Source: Ligula intestinalis (taxonomy: Eukaryota > Platyhelminthes > Cestoda > Diphyllobothriidea > Diphyllobothriidae). Taken from it: a DNA stretch of 64,000 nucleotides. Both the position numbers and the translations under genes were made by a program. Each line of letters opens with the position of its first letter. Position 1 is the stretch's first letter. The stretch is from NCBI GenBank assembly GCA_036362985.1, contig JAYGXS010000004.1, positions 30,515,818 through 30,579,817 on the forward strand, read 5' to 3'. Of this stretch, positions 34,987-47,164 are shown in pieces. Under the pieces are notes generated by a model, which was not told where the DNA came from, made no database searches, and was given only the letters and a program-made list of their open reading frames with translations.

Positions 34987-36325
34987 AATCTTGCAACAGA
35001 TCGAAGTGAGGCTGATTGGTCTATAACTGTTTGCAGAAACCTTTTTGCCGCCTTTATAAAACGGTGTGATCCGTGTGGATTTTCAATCGGCGGGTAAACA
35101 ACCTGCGTTAAACGAGGTACTGAAAGCATAGAAAGCGGTTTGGCTAGCTCCTCAGCAAGTTTTTTCAGTAATTTAGGCGGGATGTCATCGGGACCGGGTG
35201 ATTTTGAGTCGTTTAGTGTCATTTACTCCTGAAGAACGGTTGCTTCGGCGAAGCCCACATTTTTAATCCTTGGACCGTCATCTAAGCCATAGTTTGGAGG
35301 GATGAATCCGATTTCAGTCGTAAAGTTCGATTTGAAAAATTGTGAAAAATGCTCAGCTTTTGCTCCATCCTCACTCATATCTGTTCCATCGCTTGCCTTC
35401 AGAAGGGGAACTGGGTCCCGGTTTCGTGTGGTCTTTCTTAAGTAGCCATAAAATAGCTTCGGATTTTTAACTGCCCGGTTAAGTAAATCTTTTTCGATGT
35501 CTTTGCACGCTGTGAAGATAAGTCGCTTCACGAGGTTCCTCTGCGTTTCGTATGCATTTAGGGATACCGGATTTCTATCTGCTCTATACTTTCTAAACAA
35601 TCTCCCCTTTTTATTCATCCTTTCTTCAGCACTTGAGTCAGCCACTGAGGTTTGTTGTTTAGCTTCTTCCGTGTAATCGGACAGTGGTTTCTCAGGAGAG
35701 TATGCAATAACTCACTGAACCATCCCCAATCATCAGCTAAATTGCCGGAAAAAACCAATTCCCAATTTATATTGTTTATTTTGGCCTTCATTTAATCAAA
35801 GTCACCACGCCAAATATTCCTTCTAACCTTGGCGGGTTGTTCGGGTACCGAAAATATAGAATAGTCTCAATTAAGTACGATGTGATCACTTTTACCTAGA
35901 GAAGGTAGAGATTGCACCTCGTCGATGCTGTCCAGCGATTTCGTAATTACCAGGTCTAGGCAGTTTGATTGCTGCCCCTCACGCACCCTGGTGGGAAGTA
36001 GAACGTGTTGACTCAGAGATGCATTAAGTGTCAGAGCTAGTAAACGCCAGTCGAATGCTTGCTCTGGACCTAGTGCATATGTTGAACCCCAATCGATAAG
36101 CGGGGCATTGAAGTCTCCCATAATCAAGACGTCGGGCGGAGCAGCTAATCTCGCTAACTCTTCTGGTAGACCAGTGTCACCCTCGTGATCATTTCTAGGC
36201 AGACGGTACACGGTCAGAACTTCCAGGTTGGATGAATAATCTTCCCGTTCGAGATTTCCAGGCTGGTCTCGCCATTTTTGCTTCTCAAAAGCAATTTTGC
36301 CACACGTTCCCGACGTTTGAGCCAC
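34974..36325 (-). pseudogene. LINE endonuclease fragment and linker (ORF2, N-terminal part)
   Basis: Several minus-strand frames read in order. At 36325-35867, VLIMGDFNAPLIDW and GKSDHIVLN are the endonuclease GDFN and SDH motifs. At 35645-35223 there is a coiled linker with NPKLFYGYLRKTTRNRDPVP. At 35222-34974 the pre-RT motif SPGPDDIPPKLLKKLAEELA appears. Stops and frameshifts separate them. The N-terminal endonuclease motifs (N and the QE/TE box) are absent. Confidence 0.85.
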
Positions 36326-36602
36326 TCCGCTAGAGAGTACTCCAGGTACCTACTACCTACTCTCTAATAAACAAATCTTACGCACATTTCTCTTTACAGC
36401 GCCGCCCATCGTTCTCAAGTCAATTTCCCTATCTTAATCTCTCACACGTTCTCTCAGTCTCTCTTTCGTTTTCACTCTGTCTTTTCCCCCTCTCTCTCTC
36501 GCCATATTAGCGTCTTCCAATAAATCTTATGGCCACATCGCGTACTTTCGGTTATCGAGACGCTTGAAACCCCGTAGTACCGCGTTGTTATGTGGGAAGT
36601 TA

Positions 36603-38420
36603 TCATTTTGGCCAGTGACGCCAAAGAACACCTGCCAAATAACGTGCTTGCTTCAGGCTCAAATAATATTGCTTATTTAAATCGTCAGTGTTGGGCAGCC
36701 CCCAGTTCTCTCGCTTCCACACTAAACTTTTCGATGTAAGTGGTTTTATTCGAGCCCCTTCAACCTGGACTTGATTCAACGATTGTTGTGCACTGGCTCC
36801 CTGACACCAAGACCAGTCTCGCTTCTGGGTAGACTTGAGGGTGTTCCCAAAATCTGGAGGTGGACTTAGGACGGTCTTGCTCATGTCCCAGTGGATATCA
36901 ATATCTTGATTGCGTCCACCAAGTGACCTGATTGGTGTGACATTCTTGGCCTCCTTTTTATGCACAAAGGATGAATGCGCAATAGCCACTGCACATGCAT
37001 TCTCTAATGAGTGACTATCGGTCGTTGCCTAAGTGTCCAAGAACTCGGAGTCGTACAACGGTTTAATGTGCTCCGTCCCATCACTCGCCCTGTTGGCAAC
37101 ACGGTGATCGACAGCGTGCTGCAATATTCTGTCACTTGCATATTCAAGCAATGTTTCTATTGCAAACGGTCTCCCTGCTTTATTCAGGCGCTGATCCTTT
37201 ACCCAAAGAGCCTCCCCGATAGCAGTTCCCATCGATGTGCTGATCTCACAATCGGTGAGCCCGTCCTCGCTTAGTCCGTTCAAGTGTGACCACGCAGATG
37301 TCAATTTCGTGGGGGATTATTCCGCGCACAGTGCTGAGTCTTCAACTGCTGAAGCTTTTTCAATTTCAACTGACTCAGGCTCAGCCAATACAACTGTAGG
37401 AACAGGGACTGGAAGTTGAAGACACATAACAGTCGGTGGAGGTATGCGCACATGAAAGGCAGAATCAGAACCGTAATTGATGTCTTCCCGACCGGCGGGG
37501 TTAGCATTATCCGACCGTAAATGAGTGTCAACAATGAACACATGCGCAAAATGAACCGAGGGTAAATAAACACTATGTAGATCAGTAGAAACGGACGCAG
37601 GATAAGGCGATGAAAACACGACAGCATGGACAAAATCCTCGGGAACATCGCCAACAAACTCCAGTAGCCCCGATTTTCCTTTTATCTCATGATAAAGGGG
37701 GCCATTTTCCTTGAATCCACCGACTTCGCAAATGCCACCAATCTTGGAACCAGCCTTGCCTTCCAAATCCGGGTCTACATTCGTGTCACTATCTACAGCC
37801 AACAGTTCCCCGTCAACTGACCCATATGAATCCGCATCTACCTGAGACATCTCCACATTCGCATGTAGGCCCTCCATACTGGATCTCGCGGGATCCATTT
37901 TACACTCGGCATCAAGGATCAAAATTTCTAGGTCCGCTTCATGTTTATCCAACTGCGCTTCTGGTTTATCTAGCTCAGTTTCCTGTCTTTCTATCGTCAA
38001 TAAGCGCCTACTTAGCTTTACATCCCACTGCGGGCCCTTCGCATTTAATCTAATGAATTCCGCTTTAAGCTCGTACTTAATAGTAAATAGTTCGTTCGCT
38101 TCGCGTCTACCTATCTCTATTTTGTGTCTAGCAGATTCCGTATGGAGCTGAGCAATTCTTAAGGTTTTCAAAGCTTCCTTATTTATACGACTAAAAAAGC
38201 TACAAAAGCTTGACTTACCAGAGCTGGCGTGAAGATCCGAGCATTTGGCTTCTCCTTGATCGGATTTGATCATTTTCTTTTCCTTGGGCATTCTTTGCAA
38301 ATGTGTCTGTCCCCTGGCTTGCCAGTCTTGCAAACGTTGCAGATCTTGAGTACGGCCAAACTTGCCAACGTACTATCTACCCTGTTCAGCACTATCGATC
38401 CGGCAGTTCCGCATCTGTGT
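36603..38420 (-). pseudogene. long decayed frame upstream of the LINE ORF2; possible LINE ORF1
   Basis: Three open stretches (38333-37317, 37304-37029, 36989-36603) are all in one frame, interrupted only by TAA at 37317 and TAG at 37029, about 577 codons in all. The N-terminal part is helical and charged (ERQETELDKPEAQLDKHEAD), the middle is acidic, and the C-terminus has WSWCQGASAQQSLNQV. In a different frame just upstream (38330-38370) CNVCKTGKPGDRHICKEC has two CxxC pairs. ORF1 proteins of CR1-type LINEs often pair a zinc finger with a coiled region, so its position supports ORF1. I do not recognise the protein by sequence; a decayed host gene is possible. A good donor (CTCTGGTAAGT) sits near 38218. 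Confidence 0.45.
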
Positions 38421-39528
38421 TTAAGTACTCTCAAATACTTTAAATCCAGACAAATGCGAGTGTCCTGTTGAGCACCAGTTTGTCAGGCCAAATACTCGTA
38501 TCGATGATGAGTACTGGTTTGTTAGACAAAATGCCCAGGTAGCACGGCCAATCCGTGCTAAGTACTGTTTCGTCCCTTGCCTTCTTCGACTGAATCCAGC
38601 AGTCACGCGTATGCCAAAAACCAGTGATAACAACTATCAAGGTGGTACGGTACTATAAAGATAAAAAGTACACAATAAATAACCAAATCTTAACAATGGA
38701 TATTCCAAGTCAAGAGCAAAGGGAGTCGGTCAAAGGGGCATGAATTTGGTTTTATAGGATTCCACGAGGCAGTTACTGTGGACTCCCATTGGTCTGAAAA
38801 AACCAACGTCAAGGGGGCGGGTTGCAAGCGTTTGAAGTGGGGTGGCTCGATGGGTGGTTCTCGGAGTAGCCGAAGGCGCTTGGTCAAAAAGGGGGGAGAA
38901 GGGAAACTGACAGCTGGGCCGTCACCGCCTTCAGGGTGGTCGCCACGCGAAATTGAACTGTGCATATCGAAAGAAGGGGCCAAGACCGGGGGAGGGCAGT
39001 ATTCAGTCATGTGCATTAGAGTGAGTCATGGGCGGCCAGCAATCCGGGGGGAAGGAGGACAGCCTTCGGAAGAGTGTAAACAATCATTTTGTAGGTCGGA
39101 CAGGAGTCTCATAGGAGAAGAGATGTGGAGAATTCCAAAATTGTTCAGCCGGAAATAACACAGTTGGTAATTCCAATACTGGTATCAAAACAAATGTGAT
39201 ATAATATAATGGAGCGACTCAGCCTTTGTCATTTTCTCCGTGGATACTCCTCAGAAATCCTGACGAGATTAATTGTACTGGTAGACTGTGTAATCCAAGC
39301 CAATAATTCCAGCAGGATGCTCGATTTGGAGAAATTTCCTGGTTGAACAGTGAGAGTATCGCAGGGAATTGGACGGAAGATCGTTGCAAAAGAGTGTGTT
39401 TTTTAATCCAATTTTTGTCTTTCGAAAATTGATTTCAGTTTCTTAAGGACTTATCATATCAGTAGAGATTGGTAAAGGTTAACCTATTTTCCTTGTCATG
39501 CAGGCACTCACAATGTATCCTGCTCTGG
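38421..39528. other. no recognised feature
   Basis: A 126-codon plus-strand frame at 38778-39158 is Gly/Ser/Lys-rich, without a domain I know. I see no supported gene. Confidence 0.4.
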
Positions 39529-39900
39529 ATATTTCGGATATTCCAGGGCCATGGTTCCTTCCTAAGACTGGAGGATTTCGTTGAGTTGGCCAACACAACT
39601 CACCTGCACAACTATCCTTACAATGTGTCAAACGAACGTACTCGATTGGACCTAAGAATTTTTTTCCTTCAGCCAACGCGTGGTAAGACCTTGGAATTCG
39701 CTACCAAGTTACCAAAAAGAATTGATGACATTGCAATTCATAAAAGGCGACTATCACAGCATACTCTCTTATTGCCAAACTGGAAATCATTTTTCCGGCT
39801 CAAGTTTGTTTTCATAGTGCTTCACATTGTTTCGCGACTACTCACTCGAATGTGTGGTGTGTTAACTTTCTACATTTTTGTAATGGCTACAAAATGATCT
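39529..39900 (+). pseudogene. CR1-type LINE 3' fragment
   Basis: The plus-strand frame contains LRLEDFVELANTTHLHNYPY, NERTRLDLRIFF and LPKRIDDIAIHKRRLS. These align in order with the C-terminal region of the RT at 33769-34986 (GDFFELATTTNLRGH, RLDTRKFF, LPEDVVVSP). There is no RT core and the copy is truncated. Confidence 0.65.
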
Positions 39901-41286
39901 CGTATTATCGAACTGTGCATGCCAGAGGAAGAGGTAAAAAGACATCAGGATAACTGGTGTGTCGAGAGTGTTCGAGCTGTCTCAGAGAGTAAAATAGTCA
40001 CTTCTGTAATCTCCAAAGCCATAAGTGAACAAAATTAGAAAGTTGACAACGATGTTTTGACGAGAAATCTTTTGCACAAAAAATGCGCAACAATTTTATT
40101 AGTGACTGCTTTTTAAAATTTCAGTTAATAAGCCTGGTGGTTCAGTGTGCCTTTGAGGCAATCAGGGTGCATTGCTCTTATAGATAAAGATAATTGTAAT
40201 ATCATACGTCTAGATCCTTAATAACTCAAGGCACATGTAGGTCATGAACGGATATGCTTAGTTGAGTCTGATGAAGGTCGCCAACAATCATAAAGAAACA
40301 TTTGTGCAAAGAAAGAAAAAAGCGCCACGTGCAGCACCATTTGGCGATGGCCTGCAGATACTTTTTAAGAGTTCGAGCAGGATGCTGTGACTTCTCGTTT
40401 TAAACGGATCCTAAATCGTCGGTAAATATAAGGGGCTTGGCATGCTTAAAACAATCGACAATATCGTAGACCAAAGTGCAAAGTAAGTGGGAGCTGCTGT
40501 GTATGACCACCCGTTATGTCTTGACCCCATGCCACAAGCGCGCAACAAAGGACTTGCTAAGGTCACAGACGCGGGTTCGCTCCTTTGTTTATTCTGAATG
40601 GCCAGTCTTAATTCCTGGCTAGCGGGTTCACTCCTTTCCTTATTCTGACTAGCCAGCCTTGGGGCTTTTACGTTACCGCACATCATACACGCCGCGGTGT
40701 CAAAATGACTCCCCAGTTGAACTGTGCTTTCGTTCTTAAACACGTCCTGCCTACAGACAGTCCTCTGCTTTGTGATTTTTTCGAAGGCAAATTGGTCTTG
40801 ATGCAGTGCTCCACGACTTCTTTGAACTCCTCAGCTGCGGAGTGACCCTATTTATCACCGTGATTCTGAGGTAGAAGTTCAGGGATGGCTTCGACAGCAA
40901 GCGTCTGTGGTATGGGTGGGAAGGTTTGGTAACATATAATGAATCCCTCCTTTTATCTGGTTCAACTGCGACCGTCCTTGTTTTGTCAAGGGATCGTGCT
41001 GCTTCTGGAATAATCAGTAACCCTGGCTGTCATATGATTTCCCCGATGACAAAGACTGTTTTTAATCCTCCATACTTTCTCATCAACAACCACGGCCATA
41101 TCTCACTGTATCACAACAATCATATAAGTAAAACAAGTAACCTTGTATAGAAGCACTTTTTATTCCTATATGATTATAAAAGTAAGACGTTACTACACTC
41201 TGCTCTCGCTTTCATGGTAGGAGTATTTTTTCACTGCTTTCTTCTTAATTCACCATATTTTTAAAGGAAGGTTTAGTATGAAGTGA
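39901..41286. other. no recognised feature
   Basis: An internal duplication of about 40-45 bp lies at 40565-40665, where two GGGTTC(G/A)CTCCTTT blocks are each followed by ATTCTGA and a CCAG stretch. It gives a repeated frame on the minus strand (SEPAS with QNK(E/Q)RSEPAS). Nothing else is recognised. Confidence 0.45.
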
Positions 41287-41435
41287 ATCTGACAAAGAAA
41301 AGGGAGACCGGAATGGCCATTTGTGGCTTTTTAGCCCTTATAAGCCTGTCATACCCAATGCCAGGTGAAGACCACTCAGGATTTGAGCCTGGAAACGTGG
41401 TCATCGAGTTATCAATCTACCATTTCACCATTGAG
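41287..41435 (+). repeat. short dispersed repeat, copy 1
   Basis: TGACAAAGAAAAGGGAGACC, GGAATGGCCATTTGTGGC and AGCCTGTCATACCCAATGCC recur at 53797-53920 (GGGGAGACCAGAATGGCCAT, CAGCCAGTCATACCCAATCC). A weaker match to the first block is at 50428-50450. Length is about 120-150 bp and no coding. A SINE or part of a LINE tail is possible. Confidence 0.6.
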
Positions 41436-41958
41436 TGTTGACTATCGTTTTAACATGATGGATATGAAAGGACCTGCCTACCATAAAGTACACTGCTTTT
41501 GTTTATGTTGCTGCTCCTTTGTATATGTATTTGCCTCTGTCGAAAGATAAAATCAATATTTGTGTGTAATTTTAAATCCCCCTAAAGCCTTTTTTCCTCT
41601 CTCAACACCTTATGGTTTTAAGGTGTGATATGAGCAGAAAGGTGACCTAATATTGGAATTAGTCCTTGGTCGTGTTTGCGACACTGGTTTAGTGCAGTGT
41701 TGATTCGATGGAGGCAATAAAGATGATCTGATCAGCTTCAGTTGCGTTAAATCCGGATCCATTGTGCTGGACTTTATAAGAAGTTTTGTACTAACGTATC
41801 CACAGTCACTGTCGTTCCAAGGATTACTCATGCGAAGCTTTATACCTTTCGCTAATGAACGTCTTTTAGTTACGGTCTTAAATTAATTTCCTAACCTTCT
41901 TCGTTATTCATTGGGTACTTTCTCTTATACTGTCATCTCTTGATGCAGACTACGATGG
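41436..41958. other. no recognised feature
   Basis: I see no gene or named repeat. Confidence 0.4.
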
Positions 41959-42215
41959 AGTTCATTGATCCTCCTTGCGACATGTTTCCGGCCAAGCTCC
42001 TTATTTTTGTTCAGAATTATCATCGAACTGATATGAAGTCACCTATAGTATGCAAACAGATATTTACCTATTTCGGTGCAATTTATGGGGAATATAGAGA
42101 CCACATTCGCTTAGAGAAGACGGTTGTTGTTTCCCTGGAATACCAAGGGATCCTTAAATTTGATGAGATTTGTGGCGAGTTCTTTGGTTGCTTTTCAAAA
42201 GGTGTTGGTCCGTAG
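41959..42215 (+). other. open frame of unknown nature, possible exon
   Basis: An 86-codon open stretch follows a pyrimidine-rich run ending CTCTTGATGCAG, which could be a splice acceptor. It reads like protein (MFPAKLLIFVQNYH, then FTYFGAIYGEYRDHIRLEK, then FDEICGEFFGCF), with balanced composition. An internal AAAAGGTGTTGG could serve as a donor. I do not recognise the family and have no partner exon. It could be chance. Confidence 0.25.
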
Positions 42216-43565
42216 GTGGTCATATCCGTTCTGTTCGCCCGCCATTTAATTTCAATGAGGTAATAGCATTTCCTGCTGTTTTGAACTTCCCTTAAACTTT
42301 TAAATTCATCATTCTTGTCGTTTGTGCTTGAAACTTACGCTTTTTTATCACTATTACTACGTTACTGACATACACCAGTCGTCGGCCTATACAGGCTCCA
42401 CCCCTGTTAACCCTTCCATGTGCTATTGGTAGCTGTTATGAAGGATGTCAATCATACTTTTTTGCATAATAAACACAACCATTTATTTTCTTGACTGTAT
42501 AGAAGCTTTAACGACCGCACGATTACGCGCTTATCCCTCGAGCTACTTTGACCACAGAAATCTTTCGAAGGCCGTGATAGCCCGTTAATAATTAAAGATA
42601 TATAAGCTTCAATGGCTCCTCCTCACTATCGCCTCTATGGAGTTCGCATATAACTGTGTCAAGATCATCTCAACCAAGCGGGATATGTGTGGAGTTCGGT
42701 AACCAAGTCACATGACTGTATCTGCCGGTCATTGCGCTCATGCTCATGCGCACTACCTCTCTCTCTCTCTCTGTCTATTCTGTGTTTGACACATGGCTTC
42801 AACGGAAATCTGTTTACCCATCGGTTTACTCGCTAAAAACATTTGCATTCTATCTATTACAATGATAGTCTTCGTAATTTGCCACGGCCAATGTTTTTAT
42901 TAATTAGTTGAAAGGTCGCATCCTTCAACACGTGTATTATTAGTCAACCTAGGGGTTCCAGTCATTTTTATCTTGTATTGCGTACTTCTGCTAAACTGAT
43001 CGTTGCATTCGGAACCAGACGTTGCGAGTCTGAGTATCAAGTATGCCTCACCAAACAGGCGCGCGGGTCTTTTATTAGCTTACGTTAAAACCGTTAAAAC
43101 TTTATAAAGCTGATAAAAAAACAAAACTTCTATATTGCATTGCTTCTGTCAATACACCTCTTTTATAAAGCTATGAGACTTGACCATGGTGCTCAGAACA
43201 AGTTCACCGCGTAGGAGTATTCGATAGATCGTACTTGCATTCCATTCTCTTAATCAGGCTCTCTGGTCGTATCTTCAACAAACGAATACGTCTTAATCCA
43301 GGAATATCCTGTTCACTGAGCCCTTATGAGTGTCCAAATGAAACTGCCGGGTCGTATGTTGCACCTGTTTTCCAAGCCCTAACTGGCGATAGCGTGAACT
43401 CGACTTGCCGAAGACACCCAGACCTGATACAAGCCACCTCCGGGTCTTCGTGTACTTGTGATCATTAGTCTTAGTTGATTTGCTTATATTTTGCTGCTTG
43501 CCATGTATCCAACTAGTTCAGTCATGATGAATATCCTCTCAACTACAACTCTGAACGCTAGCCAG
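42216..43565. other. no gene; CT microsatellite near 42757-42772
   Basis: I see no supported gene. A CT dinucleotide run lies near 42757-42772. Confidence 0.45.
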
Positions 43566-43880
43566 ACGGAACTCGTACTTGCACTTGTAACGGCTACTAT
43601 CATGACTGATCTAACCGGTCCCGGATGGTACTTCTCTACGCGTGATGATCCATGACAGCAGACCTAAACATTTCAACCCGTTCTCTTCGTTAGCGTCGGA
43701 GACCGAATATCAAAGCTCCAAGAACCACTTCTATGTCTTAACGGGCTGAGTCGGGCGAGATTTTGAACTGACCCCTCTTCGAAGTATCCAATTAGGTAAC
43801 AGTTATGGGTCGAAGGTCGGATATTGGAACGGTTTTCAGTGAAGTTTAGCTGAGAAGTAAACGGACTCTCGGGTATAAAG
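43566..43880 (-). pseudogene. RTE-like LINE 3' fragment (copy 2)
   Basis: The plus strand reads CGGAGACCGAATATCAAAG, CCAAGAACCACTTCTATGTC, and TATCCAATTAGGTAACAG, which line up with 52493-52620 and, more loosely, with 22930-23050. CATGACTGATCTAACCGG at 43602 is the shared tail. The coding part is too decayed for a long frame. Minus strand, as the other two copies. Confidence 0.7.
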
Positions 43881-45515
43881 AATAAGCAGTCGCAGACCAG
43901 CAGCGACAATGCTATCAGGGTGCGGTGGTCTGAGGTCTGGTACGCCAAAAGCCTATAAAATTTCGCAATGCCTGACGATGGCACTGTGACGTAGTGACCG
44001 TGAACCGCCATTGAATAAGTTTGCTTTCCACCGCTGCCCCATGGTTAGGTTATTGAGCCAAAGCGCTAGAGGAGACAACTTCAAACAAACAACCCGAGCG
44101 GCTTTTGGAGTCCCGCTCGTACCCTTAATTCCGAGGAAACCCCATGAACTAACCAAGTGGAAGCATTTGCCTGGAGCCAACTTTTTATGACAACTAAAAA
44201 AGAATAATAAGCGAGTCACACCAGTTTTGCCCGTACATAAGCTTTAGAAAAGAACAGTCTCAGCCATACTGACAACACATGAGGGTCTACCACGGAGCTA
44301 GTCCATCGTCGTTAGACAATTACGTAGTCTGTTAAATGTTGAATGTGATCGGTTAGGAATGAAATGTATATCGAGGCTTTAAAAGCAGATATATCTCTAG
44401 ACCAAATTGTTCATCATAGCGAATTTGGCAAGGCTCTCACCAGCTTTTGCACTGTGTAGTGTTCAAGCAACAAATTAATGCACGCATAGCGCATCTCTAT
44501 TCCAACGTTTCAGTCCTTCGAAATGCGGATGCACATGGTCCACGTCTGACTTTTGCATTATATATGAATGCCTCATTTTGCCTATCATTACCATCAAGGG
44601 CTGAATTGCACATCGCAAGAGCGCCACAAGGGCGCTCAAGCAAAGTTTCCAGTGGTCCTGCCTACTCGTGCATAGTCGAAGCTCTGACCTATTCACTCGG
44701 AGCGATTTTGACCCTGTACTGGTTACTGTTCTTCCCGACGACATTACAGCGGAGCTGGGAGCAGCCTTCAGTCCCCGTTGCTACACAGACCTTGTTCTGG
44801 CAAGAAATATCCTAGCAGCATTGTATCAACTGCCGTATAGTTAGGCTCGGCGTTACTCGATTAAGTGATGCACAGTACAATTATATATTTACTGCCCGCT
44901 CCGTTGGCGGAAATTCGGAAGCATCAGTTGTTTCGGATACCATGGCATGAATCGAGAGTCGCGGTGGGATAAGTAGCATCGTATGCGCTCAAGGGTATGG
45001 TGTAAGTCGGGTTTTCCATCGACCTTTGATAGAATATGCAAAGACAAAAATATGGGATTTATTTTCGTGTTGTAGCGATGCTGTCACTGAACTTGACAAC
45101 AGTCAATATCCAGAAACCAAACGACATGTGTCTGGTCCGTTTGTTTTCGTTGCCGACCGTTCTCCAGGCTCAAAATTCGACCGGTTTCACGTCCAACATT
45201 CGCTAAAGACCATCTGTAGAAGTGTCAAACAGCCAACAACCACTACTTGTCATCTATGAACTGACACCGGTCCGCCAATTAAGAATTACCATAAGTGGTT
45301 ATCTGCGAGAAGCAAAAGCGAGACATTTTTAGGTTATATTTTGCGTACGTCGGGTAATATGTATTTAAAGGTCTGTTCGATGGCCCTTCATCCCCCCTGT
45401 ATATTGACGACAGGGTAGCTGCTGTTCATCCGAGTGCTTGTGCTTTACCCTTGAATATATTTTATTTCTCTATGCTGGTACGTCGAGTCTGTATTTTTAT
45501 ACATAATTCAGTCTG
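43881..45515. other. no recognised feature
   Basis: A plus-strand frame ending near 44842 contains VLPDDITAELGAAFSPRC, which has a vague gag-like look but no zinc knuckle or neighbour to support it. No gene is called. The missing 5' exon of IWS1 could lie here, but I could not identify it. Confidence 0.35.
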
Positions 45516-45881
45516 TGTGATGACCCGCCTGGTACTGCTAACTTAGTCGAACGCTGAGCCAAGGAACCCGTAGAGTGGGACAGAGAGAAGTCAGGTTGGC
45601 CGGAGAAAGGAGAAGTTTATTGCGACAAGCACGGTACAGCAAGTCAGAACAGTGTGTCAGGTCCAAAAAAATTAGAGAACAAACGATGGTGAGTTGAGTC
45701 AATTGGGCCAATCAGATTTTGGTTGCTAGCGTGATTAAGTTTGGAATTATCGATTGGGTGGCTGCAATTTGTGTTTGCTGCCGGTGGCCGATCGATAACC
45801 TGCTGTGCGCGCTGCTTGCGCAGGCCATCTATCTGTTAGGTGTACGCTAACAGAGTAATCGTGGGAATGACCACATTCCCA
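45516..45881 (-). repeat. 3' LTR of the CsRn1-type element
   Basis: 366 bp, starting TGTGATGACCCGCCTGGTAC and ending CACATTCCCA on the plus strand. It is equal in length to its partner at 48353, with small differences scattered along it. Confidence 0.9.
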
Positions 45882-46050
45882 GTACCTCCCCTTCAAGTCT
45901 GTCAGTACCGCTGGTGGTGTGGATTAAACTGAAGGCGCCGCGGACTTTGGCGAGCACGGTCGGTCCGGCGTGTTTTGGGCGGCTTCAGGTCTACCGGTCG
46001 GGTCCAGGAACTACTTTCGAAGGCAATACTTCCGAAAAGACTGCAGTTAT

Positions 46051-47164
46051 TTATTCTGGGACTAACTGGTCCGCTGGAATAGCAAAAGTGTCCAACAGGA
46101 TGTCGAGGGGCAGTGAAACGTCTGCTTTAGGTCCGGCTGGGTTGCTGTGCTGCCACCGTCGTATCTGATTGTGGTGACGAACCCAGGTGTCATCACCGAC
46201 GAAGACGTCGAACAGCATGCTGCCTCTGTGCGCTGTTATCGTCCCTTCAATCCAGTCTGGGAAACCTGCACGGTAGTTGCGAACAAAGACCGGTGTTCCG
46301 ACGGAGATCTTGCCACGAGAGACAGGTGGATGTCGGTGTGGGGACGGCAGATTAGTGGGTAGCAGCGCGTGGAACTTCGTTCGAAGTTTCCGGCCCATTA
46401 AGGATTCGGCGGGAAAGACACCACCAGGAGACGCTGCGTTAGGGGTGGTCCTGTAGGAGAACAGGTAAGCTTGGAGTATCTCGTCCGTAGTCCCCTCCAC
46501 GAGCTTTCAACAGGGCTCGTTTGAAGGTGTTGACAAAGCGTTCAGCCTTACCGTTGGATTGGGGATGATAGGGCGGGAAGCGGAGGTGCTGGATGTGATG
46601 TTGGCGGCAGAAATACTCAAAGGCAAATGAGGTAAATTGCGAGCCATCATCCGACACCAGGACATCCGGTAGACCGTGTTGGCTGAAGTTGCGCCGTAGG
46701 GAAGCGATAGTAGCAGAGGCGGTTGCCGGCTGCAGCGGTGCAATCCTGGGCCACTTTGAGTAGGCGTCGACCACGATTAGGTAAGTCACACCGTCGAGTG
46801 GGCCAGCGAGGTTGAGGTGCACACGAGACCAAGGCTTATCCGGAGTTTGCCACGGATCTGCCGATTGAGAAGCAGGCATCTGGGTAGCCTGGGAAATATC
46901 GTTGTCGGAGACTGCAGGTATAGCCGGAGTCTGCACTTGATTGCAAACAAGGCGGAGAGGCAAATCAACCAAGCCAAGTTGTTCGATCCAATCAAGACCA
47001 AGGATGTTGAGGTTATGCTTGGTGATATAGCACATAGCAGTGATTTTAGTGTCGCGGAAGGAGACACGGCATTGCAGTTGCCCCATTTCCTGGACAAGGC
47101 CGCCGCACGCACTTGTGGCGGACTGAGAAGTCTGCTGCATAGTGGGGGCGCCAAGTGACTGCTA
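46051..47164 (-). pseudogene. protease remnant fused to integrase core (RT lost)
   Basis: The frame 47140-46439 starts with the end of the protease domain (LNILGLDWIEQLGL) and runs about 40 residues later into the integrase core: DKPWSRVHLNLAGPLDG, VDAYSKWP, VSDDGSQFTSFAFEYF, and HPQSNGKAERFVNTFKRAL. The first catalytic position reads HLN where the family has HID, so the Asp is Asn; the second Asp and the Glu are present. A frameshift near 46495 passes to the frame 46500-46051, which has AYLFSYRTTPNA, ESLMGRKLRTK and the basic C-terminal part. The junction marks a deletion of about 600 codons of RT and RNase H relative to a full element. Confidence 0.85.

Larger units (their letters stand above)
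33676..38420 (-). mobile_element. CR1/jockey-type LINE, two ORFs, degraded
   Basis: The best-supported part is ORF2 (36325 to 33769): an apurinic-like endonuclease fragment, a linker and a complete RT. A long decayed frame upstream on the same strand, 38333-36603, sits where ORF1 would be and may belong to the same element. The first ~100 residues of the endonuclease are missing, and about 280 bp of GA-rich unrelated sequence (36326-36602) lies between the two ORFs, so the copy is rearranged. The 3' tail reaches about 33676. Confidence 0.75.

Noticed and set aside
38778..39158. 126-codon plus-strand frame as a gene
   Set aside because: Gly/Ser/Lys-rich with no recognisable motif, no start context and no partner exon.
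44600..44850. Gag-like plus-strand frame (VLPDDITAELGAAFS)
   Set aside because: The resemblance is vague; there is no zinc knuckle, LTR or pol nearby.
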